Position numbers and translations under genes: made by a program. The notes beneath the pieces were generated by a model. That model saw only the letters and a list, made by a program, of their open reading frames with translations. It did no database searches and was not told the origin of the DNA. This document shows, piece after piece, positions 1 through 5,760 of a stretch of 6,930 nt of DNA. This DNA is from Candidatus Doudnabacteria bacterium (GTDB lineage Bacteria; Patescibacteriota; Doudnabacteria; UBA920). The first letter of the stretch is position 1; every line of letters begins with the position of its first letter. The stretch lies in the NCBI GenBank assembly GCA_023245915.1, contig JAHFJK010000064.1, positions 1 through 6,930 of the forward strand. The letters run 5' to 3'.

Positions 1-386
1 AGACCGGATTGCTGCAAGTATTTTTCCGCCTTTTTTGCAATGTAGCGCGGGTCGCGGCTATAATTTTTTCTGCTTATAGGGTCGACAATATCACAAATTA
101 CGGAAAGCGTAGGTATTTGGAAAAAAGGGTCGAGCAGGGCTGTGTCGGCGTCAGGAATGAGCAGCATATCGCTTTCCTGGATGGCTTGGAAGCCTCTAAT
201 GGAGGAGCCGTCAAAGCCGTGGCCGTTTTCCCAAAAATCTTCGTTGACATAAGAAATAGGGATGGTGGTGTGCTGCCACAAACCGAACAAATCCGTAAAC
301 TTCATGTCGCAGAACTGGATATTTTTGTCTTTAATTAATTTGTAAACTCTTTCTGTCTTTGCCTCCATTTCGCTTTTTGGTATCAT
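1..386 (-). CDS. glnA: Glutamine synthetase type I, N-terminal 128 residues (cut by window edge)
   Basis: Catalyses ATP-dependent amidation of glutamate to glutamine, the central step of ammonium assimilation; the family forms cytoplasmic dodecamers. The reading frame opens at the ATG at 386 and runs off the left edge without a stop. Residues 28-43 (MKFTDLFGLWQHTTIP) fit the beta-grasp start of the family. Residues 58-73 carry the N-terminal signature FDGSSIRGFQAIQESD, followed by LLIPDADTALLDPF. Residues 97-124 (ICDIVDP, then SRDPRYIAKKAEKYL) are also typical. The catalytic C-terminal domain and any adenylylation site lie outside the window, so subtype and activity cannot be judged. The start is supported by a G-rich ribosome site 12 bases upstream, the only clear one in this window. 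Identification is very secure; only the N-terminus is visible. Confidence 0.96.
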   Translation of the reverse strand, partial: MIPKSEMEAKTERVYKLIKDKNIQFCDMKFTDLFGLWQHTTIPISYVNEDFWENGHGFDGSSIRGFQAIQESDMLLIPDADTALLDPFFQIPTLSVICDIVDPISRKNYSRDPRYIAKKAEKYLQQSG

Positions 387-398
387 TGGTTTTACTTT

Positions 399-432
399 CT
401 CCCCCCTTGTAGATTAAAGATTTATGATTATA
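399..432 (-). promoter_or_regulatory. glnA -10 box and Shine-Dalgarno
   Basis: On the minus strand a perfect TATAAT (432 to 427) lies about 40 bases before the glnA ATG, and GGGGGGAG (406 to 399) sits 12 bases before it. The predicted leader is about 34 bases. No good -35 hexamer is visible at 16-18 bases. A 10-bp direct repeat, TAGATTAAAG at 411-420 and 431-440 on the plus strand, overlaps the -10 region and could be an operator, but this is only a guess. Confidence 0.45.
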
Positions 433-462
433 GATTAAAGTTTGATTGGAAAAATAATGGTG

Positions 463-608
463 TTCGACCTTGTGGAGAACCTATTATTTTCATTACCGTT
501 TGATAAAAAAACATCTTCTCCACTGGGGTCGAAGGATATTTTTCTTGCAGATCCTATCAAAACGCAAAAAACACCTGTATCATCTCCTGGTAAGTTGGGT
601 GTTTTTTT
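463..608 (+). ncRNA. Candidate structured RNA or leader (long hairpin followed by U-tract stem-loop)
   Basis: No convincing gene covers 387-842. Within it, 463-479 and 516-533 form an imperfect hairpin: TTCGACC pairs with GGTCGAA and GTGGAGAA with TTCTCCAC, joined by G-U pairs and a bulge. Further complementarity is seen between AGGAT (533-537) and ATCCT (551-555), and between TTTGATA (499-505) and TATCAAA (555-561). The block ends in a 10-bp stem with T-runs at 566-608. Read on plus it resembles a small RNA with its own terminator. Read on minus it would be a distal part of the glnA leader. No known RNA family was recognised and the strand is uncertain. The weak plus-strand frame across it (442-639) has no coding character. 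Confidence 0.25.
566..608. terminator. Bidirectional terminator-like stem-loop
   Basis: AAAAAACACC (566-575) pairs perfectly with GGTGTTTTTT (598-607) around a 22-base loop. On plus the stem ends in seven T; on minus it ends in six T, so it could work in either direction. The long loop and short GC part make it a moderate terminator. No annotated plus-strand gene precedes it, so it would serve either an unannotated plus RNA or block transcripts entering the glnA upstream region. Confidence 0.4.
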
Positions 609-630
609 GAATCTTAAAAATTTGATTTTA

Positions 631-726
631 CCCCGTTAGAAAAAATGCTGCTTATGGGTAATGTAAAAAGAACAAAATTTATCAAAAACCGCTAAAATTT
701 ATACGTTGTTTGATTTTCTAACGGGG
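631..726. mobile_element. MITE-like element, 96 bp, 13-bp terminal inverted repeats, TTTTA direct repeat
   Basis: CCCCGTTAGAAAA at 631-643 is the exact inverted complement of TTTTCTAACGGGG at 714-726. The pentamer TTTTA lies directly outside both ends (626-630 and 727-731), as expected for a target-site duplication. The 70 bases between the arms are AT-rich with no reading frame. Size, inverted ends and duplication fit a non-autonomous miniature element. The alternative is a long-stem RNA hairpin, since the right arm is followed by T-rich sequence. The local AT-richness makes a five-base duplication less improbable than it would be elsewhere. Confidence 0.4.
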
Positions 727-753
727 TTTTATAGCCTTATTCTAACAGATAAT

Positions 754-806
754 AAATTGGTGTCAAATTCGATTAGCCAAAATTTTGATTTTAAAAGCAC
801 CAATTT
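754..806. repeat. Inverted repeat AAATTGGTG / CACCAATTT
   Basis: Nine-base perfect arms at 754-762 and 798-806 enclose 35 bases of AT-rich sequence. It lies downstream of the kinase stop on the minus strand, between the palindrome at 813-848 and the MITE-like element. No U-tract follows closely on either strand. Its role is unknown. Confidence 0.35.
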
Positions 807-812
807 TCCTAA

Positions 813-848
813 TATTGAAAGGCTCAACCGCGGTTGAGCCTTTCAATA
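813..848 (-). terminator. 36-bp perfect palindrome, probable terminator of the kinase gene
   Basis: The sequence from 813 to 848 is a perfect palindrome; the half at 831-848 is CGGTTGAGCCTTTCAATA. As RNA it folds into a stem of about 16 bp with a four-base loop. On the minus strand it overlaps the last sense codon and TGA stop of the kinase (843-845) and is followed by a T/A-rich stretch (TTTCAATATT) rather than a strong U-run. This fits a terminator of modest efficiency or a 3'-end stabiliser. Confidence 0.55.
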
Positions 849-1760
849 AGTGTCGAAATGCGTTAAGTTTTTAAAGTCTTTTATCCGCTGTTTTATTTCA
901 CCATCGCTAATTTTTTCCAGGCGCTTTGTTCCCATTGCTTCCACACAAAATGAAGCCATTACCGAACCATATACGCAGGCTTTTTTTAAATTAGGCCAGC
1001 TGACATCATCGGTTTTTGCCAAATAGCCAAAGAAACCGCCGGCAAAGCTGTCGCCAGCACCCGTGGGATCAGCCGCATCTTCTAAAGGATAGCCAGGGAG
1101 ATGGAACATCGAGGAACCGTGGCCGAAGAGCAAAAGCCCGTGTTCTCCGCGTTTGATCACAATAGTGGAGTTTTTTTTTATCATCAAAAAAATCTTTTTT
1201 GTGGCTTTCACTAAGTTATGTTCTTTCGACAGTTGTCGGGCTTCGGAGTCGTTAATTATCAAAACATCTACGAGCTTTAAAACCGTGGCTAGTTCTTTTG
1301 GCGTTTTTTCTATCCAGTAATTCATCGTGTCCAGGCCGACAAACTTTGGTTTTTCGATTTGCTGCAATACCTCGATTTGGAGAGAAGGATGAATGTTACC
1401 CAAAAAGACATAGCGGGATTTTTTGTGAGCTGGTGAGAGTTGGGGTTTGAAGTTTTCAAAAACATTTAAATGGGTAAAAAGCGTCAGGCGGGAATTCAAG
1501 TCAAAACTATATTCTCCGCCCCAGGTAAAAGTTTTGCCCCTAGCTTTTTGCAGACCACTAACATCAATTTTGGCGGCTTTCAATATTTTTTCATCGCTTA
1601 CTTTAAAATCATCGCCAACTACCGCCACAATTGCAGGGCTTGCAAAACGGGTGGCAGCCAAAGAAAAATACGTCGCGCTGCCGCCCAGCGCTTTATCAGC
1701 TTTTCCAAATGGGGTTTTTATGGAATCTAAAGCTACGGAACCAATTATTAATAATCTCAT
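843..1760 (-). CDS. PfkB-family carbohydrate kinase
   Basis: Expected to transfer the ATP gamma-phosphate to a sugar or nucleoside hydroxyl in the cytoplasm; the substrate cannot be read from the sequence. The protein has 305 residues, normal for the ribokinase/PfkB fold. The N-terminus (LLIIGSVALDSIKTPFGKAD) leads to the first glycine motif GGSATYFSLAA (26-36). The NxxE magnesium/phosphate motif is NDSE (170-173), KRGEHG (204-209) precedes the ATP site, and signature 2 is DPTGAGDSFAGGFF (231-244), with D237 the expected catalytic base. All key residues are present. The start at 1760 has no Shine-Dalgarno, but a TGTTATAAT extended -10 lies just upstream, predicting a leader of about 16 bases. 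It is divergent from the GGDEF gene across a 56-bp spacer and ends inside a palindromic terminator. The family call is secure, the substrate open. Confidence 0.93.
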   Translation of the reverse strand: MRLLIIGSVALDSIKTPFGKADKALGGSATYFSLAATRFASPAIVAVVGDDFKVSDEKILKAAKIDVSGLQKARGKTFTWGGEYSFDLNSRLTLFTHLNVFENFKPQLSPAHKKSRYVFLGNIHPSLQIEVLQQIEKPKFVGLDTMNYWIEKTPKELATVLKLVDVLIINDSEARQLSKEHNLVKATKKIFLMIKKNSTIVIKRGEHGLLLFGHGSSMFHLPGYPLEDAADPTGAGDSFAGGFFGYLAKTDDVSWPNLKKACVYGSVMASFCVEAMGTKRLEKISDGEIKQRIKDFKNLTHFDTY

Positions 1761-1778
1761 GATAGAAGGAAGATTTTA

Positions 1779-1791
1779 TGCTATTATAACA
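1779..1791. promoter_or_regulatory. Overlapping divergent extended -10 boxes
   Basis: The 56-bp spacer between the divergent kinase and GGDEF genes contains TGCTATTATAACA. On plus it reads TG-C-TATTAT (1779-1787), and on minus TG-T-TATAAT (1791-1783); both are extended -10 elements sharing the same bases. Predicted starts are near 1794 (plus) and 1776 (minus), with leaders of roughly 23 and 16 bases. No good -35 hexamer is seen on either side, as is usual for extended -10 promoters. RNA polymerase could occupy only one direction at a time. Confidence 0.5.
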
Positions 1792-1816
1792 AAAGATTGC
1801 ATTAATAAGTAGTTTT

Positions 1817-2557
1817 ATGGCCGAAAAAAAGGAACTAAACCCGGATCAGCAAATAAAAGATTTAAAAGCTATGGTTGAGGAGTCGGAAGCTTTCAATATA
1901 AGGCAACGGGTCTTGTCACGGGAGTTTGCTGCTGGGGCATCAGATTTGATTGAAGAATCAAGAAGGGATAAGTTGATGGGTTTTTTGACTCGCGAAGCTT
2001 TTTTAGAGGAAGTAGCGGGTTATTTTGAACGTGAAAAAATTAAAGGAGAACAAGGGATAATGCACGGAGCGATTTTGTTTTTAGATGTGGATAAATTTAA
2101 GGACTTTAATACAAAATATGGGGAACCCGGCGGAGACAGAGCTTTACAAGAAGTTGCAAAAACCCTCCCTTCTATTTTGCATAGTAAAATAAGAAATGAG
2201 CTTAATAACGAACGCAGAAAAAACAGCCCGGGAGTGCCTGATATTTTTTGCAAATGGGGAGGTGAGGAGATTGTGGTTTTTTTACCAGGAGCAAAAGCAC
2301 AAGAAACCTTGAAAAGCCTAATGCAACAAGAGAGAATTCCCAAATTGGGCGAAATCAAAGTTAAAATGTCTGTAAAAGAAAGTCCTGAACCGATGGAAGA
2401 AACATTGACTTTCAGCGGAGTGCTCGCAGATTATGTGCCTGGCAATTTACAGGGTTTGGAAAAAGAGTTAGATGCAAAAGTGGGTGAAGTAAGTAAGATG
2501 TTGCCCCAGGCTAAAGCAGAAGGAAGAAATAGGATTTTGTTATATAACGAAATTTAG
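1817..2557 (+). CDS. Soluble GGDEF-domain protein (probable diguanylate cyclase, GGEEI motif)
   Basis: The GGDEF fold makes cyclic di-GMP from two GTP. The protein has 246 residues with no membrane segment or signal peptide. Residues 1-50 are charged and helical and could dimerise; the domain then opens with RDKLMGFLTREAF (50-62). FLDVDKFKDFNTKYGEPGGD (88-107) carries the metal-binding Asp (D90) and guanine-contacting N98 and D107 expected in active enzymes. KWGGEEIVVF (146-155) is the signature, with I replacing the usual final F. AKAEGRNRILLY (232-243) is the normal C-terminal motif. The product-inhibition site RxxD, expected five residues before GGEE, reads GVPD, so feedback inhibition is probably lost. 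Residues 118-141 look expanded and charged compared with typical domains. There is no sensor or EAL partner in the window. The ATG at 1817 lacks a Shine-Dalgarno. Domain call secure; enzymatic activity likely but unproven. Confidence 0.88.
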   Translation: MAEKKELNPDQQIKDLKAMVEESEAFNIRQRVLSREFAAGASDLIEESRRDKLMGFLTREAFLEEVAGYFEREKIKGEQGIMHGAILFLDVDKFKDFNTKYGEPGGDRALQEVAKTLPSILHSKIRNELNNERRKNSPGVPDIFCKWGGEEIVVFLPGAKAQETLKSLMQQERIPKLGEIKVKMSVKESPEPMEETLTFSGVLADYVPGNLQGLEKELDAKVGEVSKMLPQAKAEGRNRILLYNEI

Positions 2558-4071
2558 CCTAAACTCCTTCTTAGCTTGGCCGCCTGTTCGATTAAAGGGG
2601 TAAGGTTTTTGCCGGAAGACAAAGCTTTATGGATTTTGGCCGAGAGCAGATGGTGTTTTTTTTCGTTTGCATATTTTGGTCCGAGGGGTTTGCCTAAATA
2701 TTTTTCCAACCCAGTTACATCTTTTAAGATATTTTTCCAGGCTTGCGAGCGCTTTGCAAAATTAACCAGGCCGGGTTTGTATAAAAATTTTCCAGCAAAG
2801 TAAAGGTCGTGTTTCAAATTTACATAATTTTTTTCCAGCAGGTGGATCGAGCCTGTTTTTTTTGCGCTGGCAAGGCCGCGGCCGCTGCCAATAAGTTCCG
2901 GCGGAACGCCCAAAGAATACAGCGCGCCCGTAAAAGTAATGGCCCGCGGGAGTTTGACCTTGCCTTCGCCTCGGCTATAGCCAAAAAGCCCGATGTGCTG
3001 GACTCTTTCGCGGCGTTTGGGCATAAATCCAGCCAAGCGATTAATTAACGGCGCAATGCCTGAAATGGAATTTTTGTAAGCGGCTTCGAATGGTTTAATA
3101 AGTTTAATTACTGCCTGTTCTTCATCACTGCGCATTATTTTTGCCTTACCTTTGGGAAGCTGCTGTTCAAGCATTTTTACGGCTTTGATGACCGATGGTT
3201 TAGGAAAATCGTAACGAAAAGCGCTTTGGATAGTCACTGTGCGAATGCCTGGGTATTCTTTAATAAACCTTTGTGGCGCAAGGGGGTTTAAACCCCCGCG
3301 AAACGGAAGAGTGCCACAGCCTATGACTGGAAAGAGGGGGATTTTATGTCTTTGCTCAAATTTTTTAAACCTGGATAAAGCAATTTTAATTGCGAGCACG
3401 GTTGGAATTAAGCCTGAATTTAAGGCTGGATCGGAGCGGGCAACATAAGGCCGCAAATATGGAGGATTAAATTTAAATTTTTGGCGGTGGAGTTTTAAAT
3501 ATTTTTCTAAAATTTTGTCGGCATTTATTATGGTATCCACCATTTCAAAGAGTGGAATAATTAGCACATGGCTAAGTGAGTTTTTTTCAAAGCGGTTTAA
3601 AGGATGTTTTAAAGAGGTTATTTCCGCAAATGCTTCCTGAATTTGCAGCATTTCTTCGGCGCTCTCTGTCATTGGTAAAATTACTTCAAACAGAGGTGGG
3701 CTGTGCAGTCCCACTTGTTTGGCCAGGCCTGCCGATGAAGCAATGCCCATTAGCGCCCGGCTCATCCTAAATTCTGTTTCTACTTTGGGGTTGGGCAAAC
3801 GGAAAGTTAAAAATTTTTCTTTGCCCAAAGGATGTTTTTTGAAAAATTCAAACTGCTCAGCAATTAGCCTTTCTAAGACAGATTCGTCCACTAACTTTCC
3901 TTCCCAATCCCACTTGTATTCGGAAATGCCTAAGTCGGCAAAATTCAAAAAACTTTCCCGCGCCTCTTCTATTGCGGGAATGTAAGGTTGATAATACCAA
4001 AACGGCCGGCCGGCGTGGTCAGGGTGCTGGGTGGCCATGGTGGCAGGGATTTTGCGGGATATTTTTTTCAT
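2554..4071 (-). CDS. ppcA: Phosphoenolpyruvate carboxylase, archaeal type
   Basis: Carboxylates phosphoenolpyruvate with bicarbonate to oxaloacetate and phosphate, an anaplerotic reaction feeding aspartate and glutamate synthesis. At 505 residues it matches the short archaeal-type family, not the roughly 900-residue bacterial enzyme. Conserved blocks in order: MATQHPDHAGRP (12-23), DLGISEYKWDWEGK (46-59), ILPMTES (131-137), ARSDPALNSG (211-220), GCGTLPFRGG (251-260), TVTIQSAFRYDF (278-289), GLFGYSRGEG (361-370) and LGVPPELIGSGRGL (387-400). The protein appears complete and undamaged. Such enzymes are widespread in archaea and scattered in bacteria (Clostridium perfringens and Leuconostoc/Oenococcus are known cases), so transfer in the lineage is plausible. 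The start at 4071 lacks a Shine-Dalgarno; a TATACT box ends seven bases before it, predicting a leaderless message. Its stop overlaps the convergent GGDEF stop by four bases, leaving no room for a separate terminator. Confidence 0.96.
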   Translation of the reverse strand: MKKISRKIPATMATQHPDHAGRPFWYYQPYIPAIEEARESFLNFADLGISEYKWDWEGKLVDESVLERLIAEQFEFFKKHPLGKEKFLTFRLPNPKVETEFRMSRALMGIASSAGLAKQVGLHSPPLFEVILPMTESAEEMLQIQEAFAEITSLKHPLNRFEKNSLSHVLIIPLFEMVDTIINADKILEKYLKLHRQKFKFNPPYLRPYVARSDPALNSGLIPTVLAIKIALSRFKKFEQRHKIPLFPVIGCGTLPFRGGLNPLAPQRFIKEYPGIRTVTIQSAFRYDFPKPSVIKAVKMLEQQLPKGKAKIMRSDEEQAVIKLIKPFEAAYKNSISGIAPLINRLAGFMPKRRERVQHIGLFGYSRGEGKVKLPRAITFTGALYSLGVPPELIGSGRGLASAKKTGSIHLLEKNYVNLKHDLYFAGKFLYKPGLVNFAKRSQAWKNILKDVTGLEKYLGKPLGPKYANEKKHHLLSAKIHKALSSGKNLTPLIEQAAKLRRSLG

Positions 4072-4078
4072 TTTTTGG

Positions 4079-4084
4079 AGTATA
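4079..4084 (-). promoter_or_regulatory. Possible -10 box of the PEPC gene
   Basis: TATACT on the minus strand (4084 to 4079) ends seven bases before the PEPC ATG, so transcription would begin at or next to the start codon. There is no Shine-Dalgarno and no recognisable -35 at 17 bases, so this is tentative. Confidence 0.3.
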
Positions 4085-4136
4085 TTTACAACAAAGCTCG
4101 AACCTATTTTAGCAAAAATTTCTAAAAACAGATAGA

Positions 4137-4157
4137 AGGCCGCGCTCCGCGCGGCCT
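4137..4157. repeat. GC-rich hairpin, 9-bp stem
   Basis: AGGCCGCGC (4137-4145) and GCGCGGCCT (4149-4157) form a perfect stem with a TCC loop. It is the first of several structures in the gene-free stretch 4072-4372, which also holds the first 50-bp repeat (4177), its long arm (to 4247) and an inverted repeat at 4279-4316. No U-tract follows closely on either strand, so a REP-like palindrome is more likely than a terminator. Confidence 0.5.
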
Positions 4158-4176
4158 AACGCTTCTGATTGCACTC

Positions 4177-4247
4177 GGGCGGGGCGGGAATTCATTTTCC
4201 CCACACCCCTTTTTCTTCCCGCCCCGTCCTCGCTTTTTTGGGCTGGC
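4177..4247. repeat. GC-rich palindromic repeat, copy 1 (50-bp core plus right arm)
   Basis: The core 4177-4226 folds as CGGGGCGGGAA (4180-4190) pairing with TTCCCGCCCCG (4216-4226) around a pyrimidine-rich loop containing CCCCACACCCC. To its right, 4227-4247 (CCTCGC, six T, GGGCTGGCG) matches in reverse complement the sequence left of copy 2. The core is base-for-base identical to 5781-5830, including the non-palindromic loop, so the two cores are true direct repeats. Confidence 0.85.
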
Positions 4248-4278
4248 GACGGAAACTAAAAATAAAAAAAGAATTTTG

Positions 4279-4316
4279 TAAAGTCGCTTGCCACCCGCCC
4301 AATGCGCGCGACTTTA
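4279..4316 (+). repeat. Inverted repeat upstream of the 451-residue gene
   Basis: TAAAGTCGC (4279-4287) and GCGACTTTA (4308-4316) are perfect nine-base arms around a 20-base GC-rich loop, ending 41 bases before the predicted -10 box. It could be an operator or a hairpin insulating the gene from upstream transcription. It has no following U-run on plus. Confidence 0.4.
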
Positions 4317-4357
4317 TCTATCGGCTCCCAAAACAACTTTATTAAGTACCAAAAAAC

Positions 4358-4366
4358 TGCTATATT
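4358..4366 (+). promoter_or_regulatory. Extended -10 box giving a predicted leaderless message
   Basis: TG-C-TATATT (4358-4366) is an extended -10 element ending six bases before the ATG at 4373, so the transcript should start at or within a base of the A of ATG. No Shine-Dalgarno precedes the gene. The arrangement matches the PEPC start. Confidence 0.5.
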
Positions 4367-4372
4367 TTAAGT

Positions 4373-5728
4373 ATGAATGAATTTGAAAAACCGAAACAAC
4401 CAGATTTAGACACAAAAGACCAAGCCGTTATAGGTAAAACTGACTTGCCGTCGCAAAAGGAAATGCGGAGTGAATTTGAAAGTCACGAAGAGCAATATGA
4501 CTACCTACAAAATGAACTGACAAATAGATTTAAAATAGTAGAAGTTCAATTTGAATCTGATTACGAGAGTTTAAACAAAAAGATTACTGCTCTAAGAAAA
4601 AAACAAATGCAACTGTGGCAATTAGGTTCTCTGTTAGATGACCCAAAAGAGGGGTGGTTTTATAAAAGTAGTAAAGAGCAAATAGGTAAAAAAATTGCAG
4701 AATTAGAAATTGCTTTAACAAAAATATCTCCTAAAAAAGTAGGTATTATTGGATTTAGAAAAAAAGTTGAAGACATGGGAAAAACAGCACCACTTAAACA
4801 ACAAATCCAACGAGAAAGGGATAATCAAACAGAGTTAGACAGAAAAACAACAGAAGGGGCCGACTCGAATAAAAGAAAGTTGTCCGCAATGGCACAAGAG
4901 CTGGATATTGAAGAGCCTGTAACTAAGGACGAAATTGATTTAGCAATTCAGGTAATGAATGTGGAGGTAGATAATATAGCCAAACAACAAGAACAAATGA
5001 GACAAAAATTTATTTCGCAAAGAGATAGTTGGCCGATAGTTGGCTTAGCATCAGATGGTCAAATGCCTGAAATCAAACAAGTAGAAATTAGAGACAAAGA
5101 ACTAGGAACGGCATTTGAAGTGGTAGCTTATGGCGGCAATGCTTATTTAGAAAGAACTTACATAGGAACTTGGCCTAGTATTCCAGAGGGCACACTTGGA
5201 GATCGTTATGGCGTATCTGATAAGGCAATTACTTTCGGAGCAGGCGAAAAGGAAGGGAAAAGGTATATAATTTTTCGGCAATTACAAAATATCCAAAACA
5301 GGGGCGGCTATCCATACACAGCATTACTTGACCCAGGAGAAGAGGTAAGACAAAAGTCTGATTTTAATGATGCTACGATTATTAGAAATATTTTAGCCGA
5401 CCCTGTTTTGAAAAATTATATATTCAACGAGCCGGAAAAAATATTTGGCATGAGAACAATTTTATTATCAAGGCTTGAACAATCATATTTAAGAACCACG
5501 CCTCGTGGGAATACTACTTTAGAATCTTTTATTCAAGACACAGGAACAGAGCAATCACCCGTACTGTTCGACCAATCATCAATGGTAGAGCCTACCTCTG
5601 AAATACTTGCTCAAGCTATTGCAACTTTGCCTGAAGAAAAGCGAAAACGGTTCACATTTTTAATCAGGGGCGCTAAGGTTCACGGACAGTATTTTGGGGC
5701 ACGGAATGTTTGGGACGCAGAAAGATAA
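4373..5728 (+). CDS. Coiled-coil protein with uncharacterised C-terminal domain (tentatively GAP1-N-like)
   Basis: A complete 451-residue frame starting at a predicted leaderless ATG. Residues 1-30 are charged and likely disordered. Residues about 30-215 are rich in K, E and Q with heptad-like spacing, consistent with long coiled coils. From about 220 a globular domain begins, with conspicuous blocks VVAYGGNAYLERTY (250-263), RYIIFRQLQNIQNRGGYPYT (297-316), ALLDPGEEV (317-325), FNDATIIRNIL (331-341) and LPEEKRKRFTFLIRGAKVHG (419-438). There is no signal peptide, membrane segment, nucleotide-binding loop or obvious catalytic cluster. The pattern GGYPYTALLDPGEE, then a hydrophobic FN helix, then LP..(K/R)R..F.F recalls from memory the N-terminal domain of GTPase-associated protein 1 (GAP1-N) of bacterial conflict systems, but I could not verify this. 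The gene is far more AT-rich than the repeats bracketing it and ends about 30 bases before copy 2, suggesting transfer as a unit. Coding is very likely; function unknown. Confidence 0.85.
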   Translation: MNEFEKPKQPDLDTKDQAVIGKTDLPSQKEMRSEFESHEEQYDYLQNELTNRFKIVEVQFESDYESLNKKITALRKKQMQLWQLGSLLDDPKEGWFYKSSKEQIGKKIAELEIALTKISPKKVGIIGFRKKVEDMGKTAPLKQQIQRERDNQTELDRKTTEGADSNKRKLSAMAQELDIEEPVTKDEIDLAIQVMNVEVDNIAKQQEQMRQKFISQRDSWPIVGLASDGQMPEIKQVEIRDKELGTAFEVVAYGGNAYLERTYIGTWPSIPEGTLGDRYGVSDKAITFGAGEKEGKRYIIFRQLQNIQNRGGYPYTALLDPGEEVRQKSDFNDATIIRNILADPVLKNYIFNEPEKIFGMRTILLSRLEQSYLRTTPRGNTTLESFIQDTGTEQSPVLFDQSSMVEPTSEILAQAIATLPEEKRKRFTFLIRGAKVHGQYFGARNVWDAER

Positions 5729-5760
5729 ATTTTCATTATCAAATTTAAAAAAGTTTTCGC

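Noticed and set aside
9..338. Plus-strand open frame of 109 residues
   Set aside because: It is antisense to the clear glutamine synthetase N-terminus on the minus strand and resembles no family.
442..639. Plus-strand 65-residue frame with a TTG start
   Set aside because: No ribosome site, no family-like pattern, and it runs through the hairpin, the terminator-like stem and the MITE-like arm, which explain the sequence better.
1447..1812. Plus-strand frames opposite the sugar kinase
   Set aside because: They are antisense shadows of a protein with all PfkB motifs.
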